Positions 58,866 to 64,000 of a DNA stretch of 64,000 bases are shown in pieces. The notes below the pieces were generated by a model. The model ran no database searches, was not told where the DNA came from, and saw only the letters and a list, made by a program, of their open reading frames with translations. The translations under genes and the position numbers were made by a program. Positions within the stretch are counted from its first letter, which is position 1, and every line of letters starts with the position of its first letter. The DNA is from Corallococcus silvisoli (GTDB lineage: Bacteria > Myxococcota > Myxococcia > Myxococcales > Myxococcaceae), in contig NZ_JAAAPJ010000017.1 of NCBI RefSeq assembly GCF_009909145.1, forward strand, positions 1-64,000, given 5' to 3'.

Positions 58866-59810
58866 TTAACGTCTCGCGGCCTTCGGCGTGCCCATGGCCA
58901 TGCCCTGGCGCTCGCCTTCCGGACGCGCGGGCGCCGCCACCGGCACGGCCGTGTCGCCCAGGTAGATGAGCTGCCGCAGCGGCTGGCCTTCCGCGCCCGG
59001 CAGCCGCTCGTAGCCCAGCGAACCCGTGGGCCCCAGCCGCGCCGCCCGCCCGTGGGCGCGCACCGTCAAGAGGACCTCCAGTTGCATGCGCGCGGGCACG
59101 AGCAGCGGCAGCACGTGCCGGTGGAAGCGGTGGCGCACCAGCGGGGGCCAGTTGCGGCCGCGCAGGTCCGCCTCCTCGTCCGCGAAGAGCTCCACCTGGA
59201 AGCCGCCCACGTCCGTCGCATAGGCGTTGCCCAGGATGCCGGTGCCGTCCAGTGGCGTGGGCCCGAAGGTGGGGCGCATGCCGGAGAAGCGCGTGCGGAA
59301 GGCACGGCGCACGCACGTCACGCGCAGCTCCGGGAACACCTGCTGGAACAGCCATTGGAGCGTCGCCGGCGAGTCCACGCCCACCATGCGCAGGTAGAAC
59401 CCCTTCGTGCGCTCCCAGTCCCCCACGAGCCCCACGTCCCGCTCCGGGTGCAGCGCGTCCACCAGCGCCGTCAGCAGTCGGTGGTCGAAGAAGCGGATGA
59501 AGTCGAGGAACGGCTCGGGCTCCGGCAGCTGCTCGGCCACCTGGAGGAAGTAGCTGGGCAACAGGCCCGGCGTGCCCAGCAGGCCCAGGTTGAGCGTCAC
59601 CACCACGCGCCGCACCGGGGAGGTGTGGAACGTCACCGCCTCCACCAGCGACGCCGACGCCACCGGCTCCGGGTTGCTCTCGAAGAGGATCCGCTCGCGC
59701 CCGTAGCCCTCCGACTCCAGCAGCCGCAGCAGCGGCCCCAGGTCGAAGTCCTTCGCCCGAGCGCGGATGCGCCGCTCCAGCGCGGACAGCAGCGGCGTCG
59801 CGCCGCTCAT
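58866..59810 (-). CDS. tssG: type VI secretion baseplate protein TssG
   Basis: TssG (ImpH/VasB) pairs with TssF in the wedge complex. Recognisable blocks are RRVVVTLNLGLLGTPGLLPSYFLQVAEQLP near residue 65 (the family's GLxGxxGxLPxH region) and FLDFIRFFDHRLL near 100, then VRRAFRTRFSGMRPTFGPTPLDGTGILGNAYA, corresponding to the conserved LG-x-A-x-LG region. Length is usual. It starts 14 bases after the TssA-like stop. Confidence 0.88.
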   Translation of the reverse strand: MSGATPLLSALERRIRARAKDFDLGPLLRLLESEGYGRERILFESNPEPVASASLVEAVTFHTSPVRRVVVTLNLGLLGTPGLLPSYFLQVAEQLPEPEPFLDFIRFFDHRLLTALVDALHPERDVGLVGDWERTKGFYLRMVGVDSPATLQWLFQQVFPELRVTCVRRAFRTRFSGMRPTFGPTPLDGTGILGNAYATDVGGFQVELFADEEADLRGRNWPPLVRHRFHRHVLPLLVPARMQLEVLLTVRAHGRAARLGPTGSLGYERLPGAEGQPLRQLIYLGDTAVPVAAPARPEGERQGMAMGTPKAARR

Positions 59811-59823
59811 GACCGGGACCGCC

Positions 59824-60789
59824 TCATTCGCCAGGCCCCACGAACGCGGCCAGGTCCACCTGGTAGAACTGCGACAGCGTGCGCCACTCCATCGAGTCCT
59901 TGCGCTCCCAGTGCTCCTGGATGTCCGACACGTGCCGGTTGAGCAGGCCCCCGAAGGTGGAGAACAGCTCCGGCAGATAGCGCCGGGGATCGAAGTCCTC
60001 CAGCGTCCGGAGCACGTCGTCGCTCACCAGCGCCGCCTTCTGGAAGTCGCCCCGCGCCACCAGGACCTCGAAGGCCTTGAGCTTGTCGCACAGCTCCAGC
60101 AGGTGCGCCGACCCGCGCAGCTGCAGCGGCCCCACCGTGCGCGGGAACGGCGCGGGGGCGGGCGCGGCGGCCTTCGCGGCCCGGCCCTTCGCGGGAGCCG
60201 CGGGGCGCGCGGGCTCCGCCGGAGGCGCGGGCGCGGCGGCGCGCTCCTGCGTCTCCTTCAGCCACTGCCCCAGGCCCGCGAGCCCCTGGGCTCCACCGCG
60301 GTAGCCCGGAGCCTCCAGCTGCGCCTGCAGCGCCTGGATGCCGCGCAGGGTGTCGCGGCGCCGGCCGTCCGTGAAGCCCTTCGTCCACGCCTCCCAGCCC
60401 GCGTCCTTCTTTCCGTGGTGGTAGCGAAGCGCGCTCAGCAGCGTCTGGAACAGCCACGTCAGCGCCTTGTCGAACAACACCACTGGCTTGGTGGCCTTGG
60501 CTCCGGCCGACTCCGGGGGCGCCACCGCCCGCGACAGCTCCAGCAGCGTCTCCAGCACCTCTGGCAGCCGCGACAGCCCCTCTTCGCGGAGCGCCGCGAA
60601 GAGGTAGTAGGCCGCGAGCCGCACCTCATGAAGCCCCTCGCGGTCCAGGGCCTCGATGGCGTCCGCGGCCTCCGCGTAGGACTCCTGCTGCACCAGGTCC
60701 GCCACCGCCAGGAAGCGCGAGTCGTGCGCCTCCAGGCGCTCCATCGGGCCGCCCTGGAGCGGGCGCAGGCACAGGCTCAGGTCTCTCAT
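59824..60789 (-). CDS. TssA/IglI-like type VI secretion protein
   Basis: The ATG at 60789, with GGAAAG in front, is preferred to a GTG 15 bases upstream. The helical N-terminal part (FLAVADLVQQESYAEAADAIEALDREGLHEVRLAAYYLF) is followed by an Ala/Pro-rich linker (residues about 185-225) and a conserved C-terminal block (KLKAFEVLVARGDFQKAALVSDDVLRTLEDFDPRRYLPELFSTFGGLLNRH). Myxobacterial clusters carry a protein of this type related to Francisella IglI, in the place of TssA, which caps and guides sheath assembly. The assignment rests on this pattern and on its place upstream of tssG, tssE and tssF. Confidence 0.6.
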   Translation of the reverse strand: MRDLSLCLRPLQGGPMERLEAHDSRFLAVADLVQQESYAEAADAIEALDREGLHEVRLAAYYLFAALREEGLSRLPEVLETLLELSRAVAPPESAGAKATKPVVLFDKALTWLFQTLLSALRYHHGKKDAGWEAWTKGFTDGRRRDTLRGIQALQAQLEAPGYRGGAQGLAGLGQWLKETQERAAAPAPPAEPARPAAPAKGRAAKAAAPAPAPFPRTVGPLQLRGSAHLLELCDKLKAFEVLVARGDFQKAALVSDDVLRTLEDFDPRRYLPELFSTFGGLLNRHVSDIQEHWERKDSMEWRTLSQFYQVDLAAFVGPGE

Positions 60790-60843
60790 GGTCTGTCTTT
60801 CCACTTCATGTTACATGTCTTTCATTACCAAGGACAGACAGCC

Positions 60844-61443
60844 ATGACCCTCGAGAAGCCCGACCTGCTGGAGATCCAATGCAACTGGCGCACCGGCTTC
60901 CAGTACCGGCCCGGCTTTCGTGGCTCGCTGGGCTATCTGCTGGAATGGAACGGCTGCGGGGGGCTCAACCTCCAGAAGGACCTGGCGCTGTCCTCGCCCA
61001 AGGTGGGGGACTTCGGGCCCACGGTGAAATGCATTGGCCTCATTGAGAAGCTGACCATGGACGGCCCTTCCGGCCCCCTGGACTTCCGGGTGTACGTAGG
61101 CCGGACCACGGCGGCCAACGTGCTCAACCACTTCTCGAATCCGCTGGAGAACCTGCGCCTGAAGCTGGCGTGGGCCATCGTCTCCTTCGACGAGGACGGC
61201 GACCAGTGGTTCGAAGCCGCCCACCTGAAGAGCCCGCGGACGGCCGAGGCCCTCATCGACACGGTGAATGGCGCACCCCGGGTGTTCCTGGACAATCAGC
61301 CCGTCACGCTGTCGGGCGGCGTGGACGTGCGCTTCTACCGCTTCGAATTCAAGGTGGTCCCCGCGCCGAAGAAGAGCACCACGCTGGAGTTCGCCACCAA
61401 CTCCCAGGAGCGCCGCGTCACCCGGTGGGGCACCGCCGGGTGA
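60844..61443 (+). CDS. Hcp-like paralogue 2, inverted in the cluster
   Basis: It parallels the product of the 61492-62139 gene along nearly its full length: LGYLLEWNG against VGYLLDIKG, VKCIGLIEKLTMDG against VRCVGLITRLSWDGG, RLKLAWAIVSFDEDGDQWFEAAHL against RLAFWICEWDSAAGKWYEKCYPL, and YRFEFKVVPAPKKSTTLEFA at the end. It is the only plus-strand gene between 55.2 and 64 kb. It shares a 54-base divergent promoter region with the TssA-like gene and converges with its paralogue. A second tube or tip subunit, or an adaptor, is possible. Hcp identity is inferred from position. Confidence 0.55.
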   Translation: MTLEKPDLLEIQCNWRTGFQYRPGFRGSLGYLLEWNGCGGLNLQKDLALSSPKVGDFGPTVKCIGLIEKLTMDGPSGPLDFRVYVGRTTAANVLNHFSNPLENLRLKLAWAIVSFDEDGDQWFEAAHLKSPRTAEALIDTVNGAPRVFLDNQPVTLSGGVDVRFYRFEFKVVPAPKKSTTLEFATNSQERRVTRWGTAG

Positions 61444-61491
61444 CGCGGTGGAAACGGGGAGCGGCGCACGCCCTCCCCGCCCCGGCACCGA

Positions 61492-62139
61492 CTATGAGCT
61501 GCCTTCGCGGTAGCCCCAGCTGTACACGTCCTTGGCTTCCACGTTGTGGCCGTAGTGGAAGTTGCACAGGTGCTTCTTGTCCGGGATGACCTGGAACGTG
61601 AGGTGGCAGAACTTGATGTCGGTGACGCCCACCGACTCCGGCTCACCCACGGTGAACATCACCTCGCTGCCCTTCTGGTTGATCTTCCCGGCCAGCGCGT
61701 TCGCGGGCCCGCCGGACTCGTCGCCCAGCGGGTAGCACTTCTCGTACCACTTGCCCGCGGCGCTGTCCCACTCGCAGATCCAGAACGCGAGCCGCTTCAG
61801 CTCCGTGTTGGTGACCCCGGTGAAGTCCGGCTTGTTCTCCGGGGAGATCAGCACCGTGAAGTCGATGGGGTCCAGCTTTCCGCCGTCCCAGCTGAGCCGG
61901 GTGATGAGGCCCACGCAGCGCACGGCCTTCTTGGCGCCCACGGCCTCCACCTTGACCTCGCTGTACGCGGGCTCACCGTCGAACGGCGTATAGAAGAGGC
62001 TGGTGCCCTTGGGGAACGAGCCGTCATCCCTGCCCAGTCCCTTGATGTCCAGCAGGTAGCCCACCGGGTTGTTCTTCTGGGGGCGCTGCTGGATGGTGTC
62101 CTGCCAGTCACACGAAATGCCAAGCGGTCCATCACCCAT
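61492..62139 (-). CDS. Hcp-like tube protein candidate, paralogue 1
   Basis: This 215-residue product lies directly behind tssC, where hcp is usually found, and is strand-rich (RCVGLITRLSWDGGKLDPIDFTVLISPENK; VTDIKFCHLTFQVIPDKKHLCNFHYG). I do not see the textbook Hcp motifs, so it may be a diverged tube protein or another T6SS-specific structural protein. The paralogue next to it in opposite orientation shows that the family was duplicated inside this cluster. A 32-base gap to tssC favours co-transcription. Confidence 0.55.
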   Translation of the reverse strand: MGDGPLGISCDWQDTIQQRPQKNNPVGYLLDIKGLGRDDGSFPKGTSLFYTPFDGEPAYSEVKVEAVGAKKAVRCVGLITRLSWDGGKLDPIDFTVLISPENKPDFTGVTNTELKRLAFWICEWDSAAGKWYEKCYPLGDESGGPANALAGKINQKGSEVMFTVGEPESVGVTDIKFCHLTFQVIPDKKHLCNFHYGHNVEAKDVYSWGYREGSS

Positions 62140-62171
62140 GGTTCATGTCCTCCTGTTTGATGCGGGGTTTG

Positions 62172-63695
62172 TCAGCCGAGCCGCGCATCCACGCGGAGAT
62201 CCACGTTCATGCCTTCGAACTGGATGTGCGGGAGGACGGAGAGGTTGCAGTGGAACCAGCCCACCTTGCCGGGCACTTCCGCCACGGTCAGGTTGTAGGC
62301 CTTGAACGGGTAGTAGCGCAGCGTGAGGTCGTCCGGATTCACCAGCGTGGTGACGTAGCGGGAGATCCAGCGCTCGATCTGCTGCTGCATGTACTGCGCA
62401 CCCGCGGTGCTGCCGATGTTCTCGCGCATGATGGCCTTCACGTAGTGCGCGATGCGGCTGATGGAGTACGTGTAGGCCAGGTTGGTGACCAGCTGCGAGT
62501 TCTCCGAGTCCTTCGGGTCCTCGAACACCTGGGCACGCTTGAGGGACTGGACGCTGAAGAAGACGGCCTCCGCGGAGCCCTTCTTGTGGATGAGCGGGAT
62601 GAAGCCGCCATTGGCCAGCTCCAGCTCGCGGAAGTCCGGGATGGACATCTCCACGGGCAGCTTCATCTCCTCCTCGCCGCGCAGGTGCGTCAGGTGCACG
62701 GGCAGGCCCGCCACCAGGCCGCCGCCGCGGGGGCCCCGGATGTGCTGGCACCAGCCGGACGTCTCGAACGAGCGCACCAGGTTGCGGGCGAACAGCATGG
62801 CCGCGTTGCCCCAGAGGTATTCCTCCTCCTTGTCCCCCTTCACGGCCTCCGTGAAGGTCATGCCCGGGGCGGGATAGGTCTCCGGGTTGTAGGGGGGCCG
62901 GACGATGTAGCGCGGCAGCGTGAGCCCCACGTAGGAGGCCTCGTCCGTTTCGCGCAGCGCGTTCCAGGCGGAGTACTTGGGCGAGTCCAGCAGGCTGGCC
63001 ACGTCCCGCAGCTGGGCCACCTCCCGCATGCTGTCGCAGCCGAAGAAGCGCGGGGACACGGAGGCCACGAACGGCGCGTGGCTGGCCGCGGCGATCTTCC
63101 CCATCGTCTTGAGCCACAGCATGTCCTGCGGCGTGTTGGCGAACTCGAAGAGGCCCACCAGCGCGCCGTACGGGGCACCGCCGTACTGGTCGTACTCAGC
63201 GACGTAGAGCTTCTTGAAGAACTCCGAACCGGCGACGTCCGCCGCGTTCGTCTCCAGGTCCGAGTACGCCTCCTCCTTGGAGACGTCCAGCAGGCTCAGC
63301 TCGATGTTGGCCTTGAAGTTGGTGTTGCGCACCAGGTCCGCGAGCGCCGTCCACTGCGCCTCCACCTCCTGGAACTCCGGCGCGTGCAGCACGGCGTTCA
63401 GCTGATCCGCGACCAGCGTGTCGATGGTGCCCACCAGCTCCTGCACCGTCTGCTTGTCGAAGCGGCCCTCGTCGGTGTCCATGTTGTAGACCATGGCCGC
63501 CAGACTGGAGACGAAGCGCTCCTCGGGGGTGGCGTCGTCGGGGACCAGCATCAGGTCCGTCTGGGTGGCGGGGTCGCGCGCGGGCGGCGCGGCGCCCAGC
63601 CGGACGCTGGAGAGGAACAACGGGATGTCCAGGGGCGGGTCGGCCACGGCGGTCGTCGTGGCGGTGGTGGACGACGGGGTGTTGGCGGTGGGCAT
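62172..63695 (-). CDS. tssC: type VI secretion sheath large subunit TssC
   Basis: TssC (VipB/ImpC) forms the contractile sheath with TssB. Family blocks are all present: IDTLVADQLNAVLHAPEFQEVEAQWTALADLVRNTNF, YDQYGGAPYGALVGLFEF, MGKIAAASHAPFVASVSPRFFG, ALRETDEASYVGLTLPRYIVRPPYN and SISRIAHYVKAIMRENIGS near the C-terminus. The 507-residue length is normal. The first 50 residues are Thr/Pro-rich and variable. It starts 51 bases after the tssB stop. Confidence 0.95.
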   Translation of the reverse strand: MPTANTPSSTTATTTAVADPPLDIPLFLSSVRLGAAPPARDPATQTDLMLVPDDATPEERFVSSLAAMVYNMDTDEGRFDKQTVQELVGTIDTLVADQLNAVLHAPEFQEVEAQWTALADLVRNTNFKANIELSLLDVSKEEAYSDLETNAADVAGSEFFKKLYVAEYDQYGGAPYGALVGLFEFANTPQDMLWLKTMGKIAAASHAPFVASVSPRFFGCDSMREVAQLRDVASLLDSPKYSAWNALRETDEASYVGLTLPRYIVRPPYNPETYPAPGMTFTEAVKGDKEEEYLWGNAAMLFARNLVRSFETSGWCQHIRGPRGGGLVAGLPVHLTHLRGEEEMKLPVEMSIPDFRELELANGGFIPLIHKKGSAEAVFFSVQSLKRAQVFEDPKDSENSQLVTNLAYTYSISRIAHYVKAIMRENIGSTAGAQYMQQQIERWISRYVTTLVNPDDLTLRYYPFKAYNLTVAEVPGKVGWFHCNLSVLPHIQFEGMNVDLRVDARLG

Positions 63696-63746
63696 GGCGG
63701 ATGGCTCTCGTTCAGGAAGGTCGTGGGGAAGGGCTTGTGCCCGGCA

Positions 63747-64000
63747 TCACGTCGTCGGAGGCGTGGGGTTCGTCGCGGCCAGCTTCTTGGGCAGGCCCAG
63801 CGACTGGAACGCGGCCAGCTCCGTCTTCAGCTTCGCCACGGCCTGCGGGTTCTGCGCCAGCTGGCGCACCAGCTGGCGGAACTCCTTGCGGTTGTCCAGG
63901 TTGCCCTGGAGCTCCAGCAACAGCTTGCGCAGCGTGAGCAGCGCGTTGATCTTCGGCACCTGGCGAGCCACCTCCACCGGGCTGAAGGACTTCATCGAGT
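63747..64000 (-). CDS. tssB: type VI secretion sheath small subunit TssB, 5' part outside the window
   Basis: Only the C-terminal 84 or so residues are in the window; the frame stays open to the right edge, so the internal Met at 63995 is not the start. SMKSFSPVEVARQVPKINALLTLRKLLLELQGNLDNRKEFRQLVRQL is the well-conserved C-terminal helix region of TssB/VipA. The end is a short Ala/Pro/Thr tail. It heads the minus-strand T6SS cluster seen here. Confidence 0.9.
   Translation of the reverse strand, partial: SMKSFSPVEVARQVPKINALLTLRKLLLELQGNLDNRKEFRQLVRQLAQNPQAVAKLKTELAAFQSLGLPKKLAATNPTPPTT

Overview
This is about 64 kb of GC-rich chromosome (with frequent GTG starts) whose gene content fits a myxobacterium of the Myxococcus/Corallococcus type. 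The taxonomy is inferred from gene content and style, because no rRNA or universal marker lies in the window.

Region 1 (1-13.38 kb) is the right-hand part of an integrated phage-like element. It carries a compact replication module: VapE-type ATPase (cut by the left edge), PD-(D/E)XK nuclease, SNF2-like helicase, a small possible ssDNA-binding protein, family A DNA polymerase, RuvC-like resolvase, excisionase-like protein and a divergent tyrosine recombinase. Lower-GC cargo genes interrupt it (a lipoprotein, a small membrane protein, a Vsr/DUF559-like protein and a DUF4238 protein). A short motif with core CCCCCATT recurs in front of four of its genes. The element ends at 13.31-13.38 kb in the 3' half of a selenocysteine tRNA gene, recognised by UCA anticodon loop, long variable arm and T-arm. 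Sequence identity to the tRNA is lost exactly at the anticodon loop, so this is read as the attachment site.

Region 2 (13.45-45.12 kb) is the centre of interest: a large RiPP (ribosomally made, modified peptide) locus combining enzymes that usually define separate RiPP classes. A 55-residue precursor (29087-29254) has a double-glycine leader and a 16-residue core without cysteine. Around it lie a full-length LanB dehydratase, a LanC-like cyclase with a Cys-Cys-Gly zinc motif, an MvdD-type graspetide ATP-grasp ligase plus a second copy that has lost its catalytic residues, a TfuA/YcaO thioamidation-type pair, three JmjC-type oxygenases, another Fe/2OG oxygenase, two metallo-beta-lactamase-fold proteins, a radical SAM/SPASM enzyme, a GNAT acetyltransferase, a GT4 glycosyltransferase, a methyltransferase, a pyruvyltransferase-like protein and a ThiS/MoaD-like sulfur carrier. 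Two HlyD-type adaptors and a C39-peptidase ABC exporter can remove the leader after Gly-Gly and export the product. A POTRA/HEAT-like lipoprotein is embedded in the locus. Six minus-strand genes (23.9 to 15.9 kb) and a plus-strand run (29.1 to 38.1 kb) are almost gapless, as expected of co-transcribed operons. A second tRNA-Sec-like T-arm fragment at 45.14-45.18 kb lies just past this region, so the whole locus may be an island at the same tRNA.

Region 3 (45.4-51.85 kb) holds ordinary chromosomal genes: Fe/Mn superoxide dismutase, flavin reductase-like protein, a GHKL ATPase, a DUF1622 membrane protein and a multi-PAS histidine kinase.

Region 4 (52.06-64 kb) is part of a type VI secretion locus: an outer-membrane protein, an AMP-ligase-like protein without the usual ATP loop, a PAAR-like DUF4280 protein, TssF, a VgrG-like protein, TssE, TssG, a TssA/IglI-like protein, two Hcp-like paralogues in opposite orientation, TssC and the C-terminal part of TssB cut by the right edge. 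No ClpV, TssJ, TssL or TssM gene lies in the window.
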